DNA of 64,000 nucleotides from Candidatus Uhrbacteria bacterium (lineage in GTDB: Bacteria; Patescibacteriota; Patescibacteriia; 2-12-FULL-60-25), in the NCBI GenBank assembly GCA_016222815.1, contig JACRQE010000006.1:62001-126000 (forward strand), written 5' to 3'. Under the pieces are notes generated by a model. It did no database searches. It saw only the letters and a list, made by a program, of their open reading frames with translations, and was not told where the DNA came from. Below are positions 57,549-64,000 of the stretch, piece by piece (the first letter of the stretch is position 1; each line of letters opens with the position of its first letter). The translations under genes and the position numbers were made by a program.

Positions 57549-57610
57549 ATTTTAAGCGTACAGCGGCAAATCGGTCAATTTTGTCCAGTACGCGAAAAGG
57601 GCAGTATACT
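57549..57610. promoter_or_regulatory. Divergent promoters for 57532 (-) and 57619 (+)
   Basis: Minus: TTGACC (57578-57573), 18 bases, TAAAAT (57554-57549), then a Shine-Dalgarno site. Plus: TTGTCC (57581), 18 bases, TATACT (57605-57610), with the ATG eight bases later and no Shine-Dalgarno site. The contrast in translation signals within one gap is clear. Confidence 0.62.
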
Positions 57611-57618
57611 CTCGACAT

Positions 57619-58275
57619 ATGGTCTTCGAAGACAGGCAGGACGCGGGAAAAAAGCTCGCGGTTGCGTTGGCAGGATACAAGGGCAAGCCGGATATTTTAC
57701 TCTACGCCTTGCCGCGCGGTGGAGCGGTGTTGGGCGCGGAAATCGCGAAAGCCCTGGACTTGCCGTTTGATGTCGTGGTGACGCGCAAAGTCGGGGCGCC
57801 GTTCAATCCGGAATATGCAATCGGGGCTTTGGCCGAGACCGGCGAGGTCGTTTGGAATGAAGCCGAGAGGGAGGCGACGGATAAGAAGGCCTTGGAGAAA
57901 ATCGTAAAGGCTGAAAAGGCGGAGGCGGTGCGTCGGGTCAAGAAATACCGAAAGGGCAGGGAGCTGCCGGACATGGAGGGCAAAACCGTGATTTTGATAG
58001 ACGATGGCGTGGCTACGGGCCTGACCATCCGAGCAGGCGTCGCGGCGTTAAAGAACAGACATCCGGGCAAGATCGTCGTAGCAGTGCCTCACGGAGCCAA
58101 GGAATCGATGGATGCGTTGCGCGAGGGGGTTGACGAGGTCGTAGTTCTGCATGAGCCGGAGTGGTATGGGGCGGTGGGGGAGTTCTATAAGGATTTTCCG
58201 CAGACGAGCGATGAAGAAGTTTTGAAGCTCTTGGATTCTCAAAGGACTTTCGATGAGCTCAAGACGACAGACTAA
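57619..58275 (+). CDS. Phosphoribosyltransferase-family protein
   Basis: A 218-residue type I PRTase fold: ILLYALPRGGAVLGAEIAKA, VVVTRKVGAPFNPEYAIGAL, and the PRPP-binding loop VILIDDGVATGLTIRAGVAA near residue 130, then VVAVPHGAKES. The family includes proteins of uncertain base specificity, often annotated as predicted phosphoribosyltransferases. PRPP synthase follows two bases after the stop, so nucleotide salvage is the likely setting. The message looks leaderless. Confidence 0.82.
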   Translation: MVFEDRQDAGKKLAVALAGYKGKPDILLYALPRGGAVLGAEIAKALDLPFDVVVTRKVGAPFNPEYAIGALAETGEVVWNEAEREATDKKALEKIVKAEKAEAVRRVKKYRKGRELPDMEGKTVILIDDGVATGLTIRAGVAALKNRHPGKIVVAVPHGAKESMDALREGVDEVVVLHEPEWYGAVGEFYKDFPQTSDEEVLKLLDSQRTFDELKTTD

Positions 58276-58277
58276 AT

Positions 58278-59153
58278 ATGAAAAAAATCACAGTCGTAGG
58301 TTTCAAGGATGAGGCCAAGCTCGTAAAAGATGTCGCACGCCTCGTCGGAGGCGATGTATATTTGGCCGAGACCACCCGATATCGGTCAGGTGAATTGAAG
58401 GTGACGGGTTTGGCCAAACCGACGCAGCATACTGTTGTGGCCGCGAATATTTGGGAAGATCCGGACGTCCTTTTCCGCACCCTTCTCTTGTCCCACGAAT
58501 TACGTTCTGCCGGGACATCAAGATTGGACCTTATTGCGCCTTGGATAGCATACGGACGCCAAGACCATGCGACACAGCCTGGCGAGGAAGCGGCCGGCAT
58601 CATGGTCGGCAGGATGCTTTCGGCGATGTTCGACAGGATCGTGACGTTGGATGCGCACAGCCAGAAGTTCATCGATGGTTTCAAGGGGAAGATGAGGAAC
58701 GTCGTGCCGTGGGCAGAGTTGAAGCTTGCAGGAAAGTTCGATTTGGTCGCGGCGCCTGATGAAGGTGCGACTTCGCGGGCCAGTTACGCGGCCGAATCCT
58801 TGGGCCTGCCTTTCATCGTCATCGAAAAAAAGCGGATCCACGCGGGAACGAAAAACGGCCTCCCGATACAGAAAATCATCTCCATACTGCCAGCCGGCGT
58901 CAAAGTCAAAGGCGCGCGCATCCTCTTGGTCGACGACATGGCAGACACCGGCGAGACCCTGAAAGCGGCGGCTGTGGAGCTTAAGAAAGCAGGCGCGAAA
59001 AATGTCACAGCTTCCGTATCGCACGCTTTCGATTTAGGGAAACTCAAAAAGGGTTTAGCGCCGCAGATCGCTTCGGTAACTGCATTTTTCGATCATGCCG
59101 GAAGGAAAATCGATGAGAAAACGCTTGGGGCGCTAACGGATAAGGTGATGTGA
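58278..59153 (+). CDS. prs: Ribose-phosphate pyrophosphokinase (PRPP synthase)
   Basis: A 291-residue protein, shorter than classical Prs (about 315). APWIAYGRQDHATQPGEEAA is the ATP/PRPP region, TLDAHSQKFIDGF the metal-binding site, AAPDEGATSRASYAAES the ribose-5-phosphate loop region, and ILLVDDMADTGETLKAA the PRPP loop. It makes PRPP from ribose-5-phosphate and ATP, used by the PRTase just upstream. The short form resembles archaeal-type enzymes. Confidence 0.87.
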   Translation: MKKITVVGFKDEAKLVKDVARLVGGDVYLAETTRYRSGELKVTGLAKPTQHTVVAANIWEDPDVLFRTLLLSHELRSAGTSRLDLIAPWIAYGRQDHATQPGEEAAGIMVGRMLSAMFDRIVTLDAHSQKFIDGFKGKMRNVVPWAELKLAGKFDLVAAPDEGATSRASYAAESLGLPFIVIEKKRIHAGTKNGLPIQKIISILPAGVKVKGARILLVDDMADTGETLKAAAVELKKAGAKNVTASVSHAFDLGKLKKGLAPQIASVTAFFDHAGRKIDEKTLGALTDKVM

Positions 59154-59510
59154 TTATTTTATACGATGCAACGCTGCGTAGGTGACGGCGTTTTGCTGTC
59201 CGGACCTGTGCTGGGCGCCACGATATGCCGCGACAAGATCCAGCTCTTTTTGCCTGGCCAGCCATTTGTCGATGGCGGCGCGCAATTTTTGTTCACCGTG
59301 GCCGTGGATGATGCGGATGACTTCGCTGCCGCGCATGAGTTCCTGGTGCAGGAACCTGTCGACCTCGGACAGGGCTTCGTCCACAGACATGCCGTGCAGG
59401 TTGATTTCAGGAGCTTCGCCAAGCTCGGCGGCGAAGAAAGCAGGTTCATACGGGTCGGTGTTTTCCGAGGGCTCGTTCGAGGACGGCATTTCGACGATTC
59501 TTCTGGGCAT
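59154..59510 (-). CDS. Smr-domain protein
   Basis: A 118-residue protein whose C-terminal 85 residues form a Smr domain: INLHGMSVDEALSEVDRFLH, VIRIIHGHGEQKLRAAIDKW. The LHG and HGHG motifs are the family's core. Smr domains nick or bind branched DNA or cleave RNA at stalled ribosomes. The acidic N-terminal 30 residues are not conserved. Its stop directly abuts the prs stop. Confidence 0.87.
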   Translation of the reverse strand: MPRRIVEMPSSNEPSENTDPYEPAFFAAELGEAPEINLHGMSVDEALSEVDRFLHQELMRGSEVIRIIHGHGEQKLRAAIDKWLARQKELDLVAAYRGAQHRSGQQNAVTYAALHRIK

Positions 59511-59525
59511 AATTCATGGTCGGAT

Positions 59526-59555
59526 TTGCCCTAAGCATAGTTAAGCGGATAAACT
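59526..59555 (+). promoter_or_regulatory. Promoter of the secreted nuclease gene
   Basis: TTGCCC, 18 bases, TAAACT; the ATG at 59566 lies ten bases beyond. Confidence 0.5.
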
Positions 59556-59565
59556 AAAGCAAATT

Positions 59566-60192
59566 ATGCAAAAACGCCTGTGGATGTTCCTGGCCGTATT
59601 GTTGTGTATCGGAGCAGGGGACTTGGTTATCGGATATGCCAGCGGCGGTTTCAGCTTGCCTTCTTCAAAAAAATCAGTGGTCGTGTCTACGGCTCCTGCA
59701 CAAGCGGCGAAGTCGGTTGAGGTGAAATCTGAAGATGCCACATCGACCCCTGTTGTCGAAGCGAATTCTACGGTCGTTAAAGTCGTGGACGGCGATACCA
59801 TCGAGGCTGAATTGGATAGCGACAAGAAGGTCTATAAGATAAGGTTCTTGGGCATAAATACGCCGGAGACCGTGGATCCGCGGAAGGCGGTTGAATGTTT
59901 CGGCAAGGAAGCGTCCGACAAGATGAAAGAGCTGGTTTCAGGCAAGCGTATAAGGCTTGAAGCGGATCTGCAGGCGGATGAGCGGGATAAGTACGGTCGT
60001 CTGTTGCGGAATGCGTATCTCGAAGATGGAACGGATTTGAATGCCTTCATGGTACGGGAAGGCTACGCCTATGCATATCTTTCGTTCCCGCTTGACGCAA
60101 GACGCAAGGCGGAGTTGAAGAAACTCGAACAAGATGCCAAGATGGCCGGACGTGGGTTGTGGAGTCCCGACGCCTGCGGCGGGCGAAAGTGA
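59566..60192 (+). CDS. Membrane-anchored staphylococcal-nuclease-like (SNase) protein
   Basis: A 208-residue protein with an N-terminal anchor or signal helix (residues about 4-24) and an SNase domain from about 65: VVKVVDGDTIEAELDSDKKV, KIRFLGINTPETVDP (catalytic Arg and Asp region), DKYGRLLRNAYLEDGTDLNA, MVREGYAYAY. Such secreted nucleases break nucleic acids into nucleotides outside the cell, useful for a scavenging, host-dependent lifestyle. Confidence 0.87.
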   Translation: MQKRLWMFLAVLLCIGAGDLVIGYASGGFSLPSSKKSVVVSTAPAQAAKSVEVKSEDATSTPVVEANSTVVKVVDGDTIEAELDSDKKVYKIRFLGINTPETVDPRKAVECFGKEASDKMKELVSGKRIRLEADLQADERDKYGRLLRNAYLEDGTDLNAFMVREGYAYAYLSFPLDARRKAELKKLEQDAKMAGRGLWSPDACGGRK

Positions 60193-60199
60193 AGTGAGC

Positions 60200-60248
60200 T
60201 CCCCCGGTCATCCCCGCCTCCGCGAGGACAGGCGCCGTGGGACGACAA
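60200..60248. repeat. Palindromic repeat fragment between nuclease and VKOR genes
   Basis: GGTCATCCCCGCCTCCGCG...GGGACGACAAT matches the GTCATCCCCGC and GGACGACA edges of the local repeat families. Confidence 0.55.
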
Positions 60249-60252
60249 TATT

Positions 60253-61368
60253 ATGAAATACCTGAAAAAAATATCGATCGCGAAGATGGTCTGGGTGCAT
60301 CGGGCCATGCTGTGGACGGCTTTGGTCGGTTTGTTTTCTTCAGCCTACCTTTGCATCACGTACCTGACCGGCGCACCGATTGTCTGCGGGATCGTCAGCG
60401 GATGCGAGGTCGTGCGGGCTTCGGCCTGGGCTACGACTTTCGGGATACCGCGGCCGCTTTTGGGTCTGGCGTTCTACGGAGCGATTATTTTGGCTTTGAT
60501 AATCAGGACGTACGCGCCGCATCACCGACCGGAATTCTGGAAGAACGTCACGCTTTTAGCGACGTTTTTCGGTTTCGTGGAGTCCGGCTTCCTGACACTC
60601 GTCCAGACGTATGAGATTAAGGCGTATTGCCTGTGGTGCCTTTTGTCCGCCGCTTGTGCGACCGGCCTTTTTATTCTGTCATTTTTCGAAAGCGAGGAAA
60701 TACTACCTGAAAAGATGGTGACGCATGAGCTCAAAAAGATTTTTTGGGCTTTTGCTGTGTTCATCGTGGTCGGAGCTTTGGCCATGTGGATCCTGTTGGC
60801 CAAACGCGGCGGTGGTGAGCAACCGGTCATCTCGGCGGCTGGAGGCGGCAGGCCGGTTTTGGTGCCGGAGGGTACGCCGACCGAAGGTCCGGTTTCATCG
60901 ACAGTCACGGTCGTGGAATTCCTCGATTTGGAGTGTCCAGGATGCCGCGACTATTATCCAATCATGAAAAAAATCCGCGAGGATTACGCCGGTCGGATTC
61001 GATATGTAGTGCGAATATTTCCCCTGATCGAGCTGCATGCGCATGCCAAACAGGCGGCGATAGCGGCAGAGTGCGCCAAACAACAAGGCAAATGGTTCGA
61101 ATACGTCGATGCCGCGTTGATAAACCAGAATGCGTTAGAGCGCGATGACCTGGTGCGGTATGCCGATGCCCTGCATTTGGACACGAAGGCATTCAGCGCA
61201 TGTTTGGACGACCAGAAAGTCGCGGATGCGGTGATGGCGGAGCGTAAAGCGGGCGAAGCGATCGGCATAAACAAGACGCCGATGATTTTCGTCAACGATG
61301 GAGTCTTGGAGCAGCTCCCGACCTACCAACAATTCAAATATTTGCTCGACGAAGAACTGAAGAAGTAA
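60253..61368 (+). CDS. VKOR-DsbA fusion disulfide oxidoreductase
   Basis: A 371-residue protein. The VKOR part (residues about 12-150, four or five helices) has the loop cysteines Cys45 and Cys51 (IVCGIVSGCEV) and the CxxC motif Cys126-Cys129 (YCLWC). After another helix and a linker comes a thioredoxin/DsbA-like domain with CPGC near residue 235 (FLDLECPGCRDYYP) and a cis-proline INKTPMIFVN. It forms and passes disulfides to secreted proteins, using quinone as acceptor; the fusion keeps both parts in one chain. The two-Cys secreted protein at 48881 is a possible client. Confidence 0.9.
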   Translation: MKYLKKISIAKMVWVHRAMLWTALVGLFSSAYLCITYLTGAPIVCGIVSGCEVVRASAWATTFGIPRPLLGLAFYGAIILALIIRTYAPHHRPEFWKNVTLLATFFGFVESGFLTLVQTYEIKAYCLWCLLSAACATGLFILSFFESEEILPEKMVTHELKKIFWAFAVFIVVGALAMWILLAKRGGGEQPVISAAGGGRPVLVPEGTPTEGPVSSTVTVVEFLDLECPGCRDYYPIMKKIREDYAGRIRYVVRIFPLIELHAHAKQAAIAAECAKQQGKWFEYVDAALINQNALERDDLVRYADALHLDTKAFSACLDDQKVADAVMAERKAGEAIGINKTPMIFVNDGVLEQLPTYQQFKYLLDEELKK

Positions 61369-61391
61369 GGGCGAACAACGACTACCATCCC

Positions 61392-61446
61392 TTGACAGAG
61401 CAGGGTTTTTCGGTTTAGCTTGCTGCGTACTTTCGGCACAAAGGAG
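61392..61446 (+). promoter_or_regulatory. Promoter and Shine-Dalgarno site of the HAD gene
   Basis: TTGACA, 17 bases, TTAGCT, a short leader, and AAGGAG six bases before the ATG at 61453. Confidence 0.62.
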
Positions 61447-61452
61447 TGTGAC

Positions 61453-62265
61453 ATGGGCGGAGAAGGAAAAGACCCTATTGAAGGATTGACCCCGGCGGTT
61501 TTCTTCGACTTGGACGGGACGTGGCTGCGGTGGCAGTTGTTCGACGAGTGGATCAAGGAGATGATCCGGCTGGATCTTTTCCCGGAGGTCGTATATGCAC
61601 TGACCCGCGAGTCGCGGCAAGCGTATCTGAACCGCGAAGGGAAGTTCAGCGACTGGGTTTGGAAGCAGGTCGAAGCCTACACGCCTTTCATGAGAGGCGT
61701 GCGCGTCAGCGATGCCAAGTTCGCGGCCCACGAAGTCATCCGCGAGAAGGGGCGACGCGTGCACGTGTTCGTGCGTTGCCTTTCCCAGGCGGCCAAGGAA
61801 ACGGGCATGCGGCGGGCCATTATCTCGGGTTCGCCGAGCGTGGCCGTCGAGGCGTTCGCCGAAGCTAACGGCATCAATATCTTCCTGGGCACGGAGCATG
61901 AAGACCGCGAGGGCGTCTATACCGGATCCACCACGAAAGAGTGGGCGCGGGACAAGAGCGAGGCTGTGAGTCGTCTGGCGGGCAGATACGGCATCAACCT
62001 GGACTGTTCAGTCGCGGTAGGCGACAGCTACAGCGATCGGCTCATGCTCGAACTGGTCCGTTATCCGATCTGTTTCAACCCGGAGAAGAAGCTTCGCGAC
62101 TTGGCTCTCGAGCGCGGCTGGCTCATCGTGGTGGAGAAGAAGGACTGTTTCCACATCTATCGCCTTTGCGGCGACGGGCAAATCCGCTTCGTCCACCTGG
62201 GTGATTACCTTCCGTGGGAGCTGGCGCGAGTCCTAGAAGCCAAGCTGGCAGGCACGGATTTCTGA
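61453..62265 (+). CDS. HAD-superfamily phosphatase, SerB-like (IB type)
   Basis: A 270-residue protein from the ATG at 61453 (MGGEGKDPIEGLTPAVFFDL), chosen for its AAGGAG site. The nucleophile motif is FFDLDGTW (Asp19 and Asp21), motif II is AIISGSPSVAVEAFAEANGI, and motif III GDSYSDRLML. The helical cap between residues about 30-110 and the overall plan resemble phosphoserine phosphatase and related HAD-IB enzymes. Like the GNAT at 15168 it has a consensus promoter, Shine-Dalgarno site and terminator. Confidence 0.82.
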   Translation: MGGEGKDPIEGLTPAVFFDLDGTWLRWQLFDEWIKEMIRLDLFPEVVYALTRESRQAYLNREGKFSDWVWKQVEAYTPFMRGVRVSDAKFAAHEVIREKGRRVHVFVRCLSQAAKETGMRRAIISGSPSVAVEAFAEANGINIFLGTEHEDREGVYTGSTTKEWARDKSEAVSRLAGRYGINLDCSVAVGDSYSDRLMLELVRYPICFNPEKKLRDLALERGWLIVVEKKDCFHIYRLCGDGQIRFVHLGDYLPWELARVLEAKLAGTDF

Positions 62266-62269
62266 ACAC

Positions 62270-62297
62270 AGCCCCGGATGCAGTTGCGTCCGGGGCT
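62270..62297 (+). terminator. Intrinsic terminator after the HAD gene
   Basis: AGCCCCGGATGC AGTT GCGTCCGGGGCT with one T-G pair, followed by TTTCTT. Confidence 0.85.
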
Positions 62298-62321
62298 TTT
62301 CTTGTCTAAGGTATTACCAAT

Positions 62322-63830
62322 ATGAAAACCGAATTACTGCAGAAGGATATCCTGGATATCGCGTGCGACCTGTTGGTCGTGAATTTGTTCCAGGGCGTAA
62401 CCAAGCCGGGCGGTGCAACTGGAGCGGTGGATAAAGCTTTAGGCGGCGCCATTTCGCAGCTCATCGAACAAGACCATTTCGAAGGCAAGCTGGGGCAGAC
62501 CATGGTTTTCCCGACGTTCGGAAAAATCAAAGCCAAACGCGTTGTGGTCATCGGGTTAGGCGACAAGAAGCGTTTTGACGCTGATGCGGTCCGGAAGGTC
62601 GGCGGCTATATCGTAAAAATCGGCGTGAACGCAAAGGCAGAGAAAGTCGTCACGACCCTGCATGGAGCGGGCATCGGCGGGCTCGATCCACGGACCGCGG
62701 CACAAGCGTTGGCCGAAGGTTTGCATCTTTCCGCATATCGCTTCCACGTCTACCATGGCACGTTGCGCAAGAAAGGAGAACCTCCGCATGAAGTCAAAAG
62801 CGTCATCATATGCGAGACGGAGAACAAGAATTTTAAACTCGGACAAGAAGGTTTGATGCGCGGTGCGATTCTCGCCGAAGCCACGAACCTGGCGCGCGAT
62901 TTGGTCAACACGCCGTCGGAACATATGGGGCCTGCGGATTTGGCGGAAGCGGCGAAGAAGCTTGTGGGCAAAGGCGTGACCGTCAAGGTATTCGATAAAC
63001 AAGGGATGGAGAAACTCGGCATGACGGCAGCGTTGGCTGTCGCGCGCGGCTCGCTCAATCCGCCGCTCGGCGTGCATCTGGCGTATAAGCCGAAGGGGGC
63101 GAAGAAAAAGATCGTGGTCGTGGGCAAAGCCGTGACGTTCGACTCGGGCGGGCTCAACATCAAACCGGGTGACTCCATGACCACCATGAAGATCGACATG
63201 GCCGGCGCCGCCGCGGTCATTGGTTTGTTCAAGGCACTACCGCAACTTGATTTGGACCTGGAGGTGCACGGGATATTTTTGGCGGTCGAGAACATGCCGA
63301 GCGGAAACGCATATCGACCAGGCGATGTGGTCAAAGCCATGGACGGTACGACCATCGAGATCCTGAACACGGACGCCGAAGGGCGGGTGACTTTGGCTGA
63401 CGCTTTATGTTATGCCAGGAATCTTGAACCGGACATGATCATGGACTTGGCGACTTTGACCGGCGCTTGCGTCGTGGCGTTGGGCGAAGAGATCGCCGCA
63501 TTGTTGACCACGAGCAGCAAGCTGGCGCAAAAGATCGTCGATGCGTCACGAGAAACTGGAGAGCCGGTATGGGAGTTGCCGCTTTTCGAGCCGTACAACG
63601 ACCACGTCAAATCGAAGATCGCGGACCTGAAGAACGTGGGAGCGCGCGGCCAGGCCGGGACCATCTCGGCGGCTTTGTTCCTCAAACCGTTCGTCGGCAA
63701 TACGCCGTGGGCACATTTGGATATCGCGGGTCCGGCGTATACAGAGAAGGAATCTCGGCCAGACCAGCCGTATGGAGCCTCGGGCTTCGGAGTCAGGTTG
63801 TTGGCGAGGTTGCTGCAGAAGATCTCTTGA
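62322..63830 (+). CDS. pepA: Leucyl aminopeptidase (M17, PepA-like)
   Basis: A 502-residue enzyme. The C-terminal catalytic domain has VVVGKAVTFDSGGLNIKPGD, TTMKIDMAGAAAVIGLFKAL, NMPSGNAYRPGDVVKAMDGT and the M17 signature NTDAEGRVTLADAL near residue 350, which together supply the two-zinc site and its bicarbonate-arginine. It removes N-terminal residues from peptides in the cytoplasm, relevant to amino-acid recycling. TATTAC lies close before the ATG, implying a very short leader. Confidence 0.93.
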   Translation: MKTELLQKDILDIACDLLVVNLFQGVTKPGGATGAVDKALGGAISQLIEQDHFEGKLGQTMVFPTFGKIKAKRVVVIGLGDKKRFDADAVRKVGGYIVKIGVNAKAEKVVTTLHGAGIGGLDPRTAAQALAEGLHLSAYRFHVYHGTLRKKGEPPHEVKSVIICETENKNFKLGQEGLMRGAILAEATNLARDLVNTPSEHMGPADLAEAAKKLVGKGVTVKVFDKQGMEKLGMTAALAVARGSLNPPLGVHLAYKPKGAKKKIVVVGKAVTFDSGGLNIKPGDSMTTMKIDMAGAAAVIGLFKALPQLDLDLEVHGIFLAVENMPSGNAYRPGDVVKAMDGTTIEILNTDAEGRVTLADALCYARNLEPDMIMDLATLTGACVVALGEEIAALLTTSSKLAQKIVDASRETGEPVWELPLFEPYNDHVKSKIADLKNVGARGQAGTISAALFLKPFVGNTPWAHLDIAGPAYTEKESRPDQPYGASGFGVRLLARLLQKIS

Positions 63831-63837
63831 AGTTTGA

Positions 63838-63898
63838 AACTTGAAACGTGAAGTTTGAAATGTTATTCACCACGAGTTTCAAGATTTAAGTTTCAAGA
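63838..63898. repeat. TTGAAAC-rich imperfect inverted repeat after pepA
   Basis: AGTTTGAAACTTGAAACGTG and AAGTTTGAAA face GAGTTTCAAGATTTAAGTTT, giving an A/T-rich hairpin that may terminate pepA. Confidence 0.55.
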
Positions 63899-63928
63899 AA
63901 AGGCCTGTGGATAAATCCACGAGGGTCA

Positions 63929-63951
63929 TCTGTGTTATACTAAAACACAGA
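63929..63951. promoter_or_regulatory. Palindrome over the -10 box of the glutaredoxin-like gene
   Basis: TCTGTGTT ATACTAA AACACAGA, an 8-bp inverted repeat, covers TATACT (63936-63941), which lies 19 bases before the ATG at 63961. A protein bound here would block the promoter; which regulator is unknown. Confidence 0.5.
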
Positions 63952-63960
63952 ATTTTCCAT

Positions 63961-64000
63961 ATGACTGTCAAAGTATACTCCACACCGACCTGTCCCTACT
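63961..64000 (+). CDS. Glutaredoxin/NrdH-like protein, first 13 codons only
   Basis: MTVKVYSTPTCPY: the first beta strand and the start of the CPYC-type redox site of small glutaredoxins (V-x-V-Y-S-T-P-T-C-P-Y). The gene runs off the right edge. A TATACT box lies upstream. Confidence 0.6.
   Translation, partial: MTVKVYSTPTCPY

Noticed and set aside
63906-63914. TGTGGATAA, a perfect DnaA-box core
   Set aside because: A single copy without clustering, AT-rich unwinding region or dnaA/dnaN genes is not evidence for an origin.
1-64000. CRISPR array, rRNA, insertion sequence or stop-codon recoding
   Set aside because: No regularly spaced repeats, rRNA-like stretches or transposase genes were found, and TGA ends genes normally.

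Overview
The window reads as a piece of a candidate phyla radiation (Patescibacteria) genome of moderately high GC, perhaps Uhrbacteria-like; the phylum is an inference and the finer placement a guess. The basis is the gene mix (many glycosyltransferases, FtsB/FtsE/FtsX, VKOR-DsbA fusion, DUF2304, small lipoproteins, many lineage-specific secreted or unknown proteins, almost no amino-acid or cofactor synthesis), short intergenic gaps, very few Shine-Dalgarno sites, and -10 boxes lying right in front of start codons. TGA is used as a normal stop. All three tRNAs encode their CCA end.

Layout. 1-2.0 kb (minus): two surface-polysaccharide genes, the first cut by the window edge. 2.1-15.1 kb (plus): HTH protein, ABC flippase-like exporter and FemAB-like transferase, then a ten-gene run resembling a pseudaminic/legionaminic-type nonulosonic acid pathway (PseB-like dehydratase, RmlD-like SDR, GT2, NeuB/PseI-like synthase, class III and DegT aminotransferases, GT-B-like protein, two SpsF/PseF-like cytidylyltransferases, Gfo/Idh/MocA oxidoreductase). 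A GNAT gene with its own promoter and terminator follows. 15.8-31.8 kb: short UDP-sugar dehydrogenase, epimerases, polyprenyl-phosphate sugar transferase, subtilase, two tandem Uxs-like genes, cyclase-like protein, DPM1-like GT2 plus DUF2304, GT2, two GT4, a large membrane protein and a CDP-alcohol phosphatidyltransferase.

32-45.6 kb: unknown proteins (two with HExxH motifs), an AT-rich foreign-looking island (DpnI-like nuclease domain and NERD protein), a bactofilin-like/TM protein, PH-domain protein, FtsB-like protein, SurA-N-like protein, an orphan histidine kinase, and tRNA-Gly(CCC). 45.6-53.1 kb: tRNA-Thr(CGT), RlpA-like protein, ftsE-ftsX, HD hydrolase, RlmI-like methyltransferase, lipoprotein, pyrD. 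53.2-55.4 kb: a small metal/redox group (Cys-rich peptide, ferric-reductase-like flavoprotein, two mini ferritin-like helical proteins). 55.4-64 kb: PP2C phosphatase, tRNA-Gln(TTG), PRTase, PRPP synthase, Smr protein, secreted nuclease, VKOR-DsbA fusion, HAD phosphatase, leucyl aminopeptidase and the first codons of a glutaredoxin-like gene.

The least ordinary signals are not single genes: palindromic elements inserted in frame inside two GT4 genes; two inverted copies of a composite repeat with a conserved non-palindromic core (23.2 and 31.9 kb); a long-stem structured repeat at 23.1 kb; a repeated tRNA 3' end beside tRNA-Gly; and a split in expression style between leaderless or stop-start-coupled genes and a few stand-alone genes that carry a promoter, a Shine-Dalgarno site and, for most, a terminator. 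No CRISPR array, rRNA or insertion sequence was seen. The longest gene-free stretch (23117-23401, just under 300 bases) is filled by two repeats.
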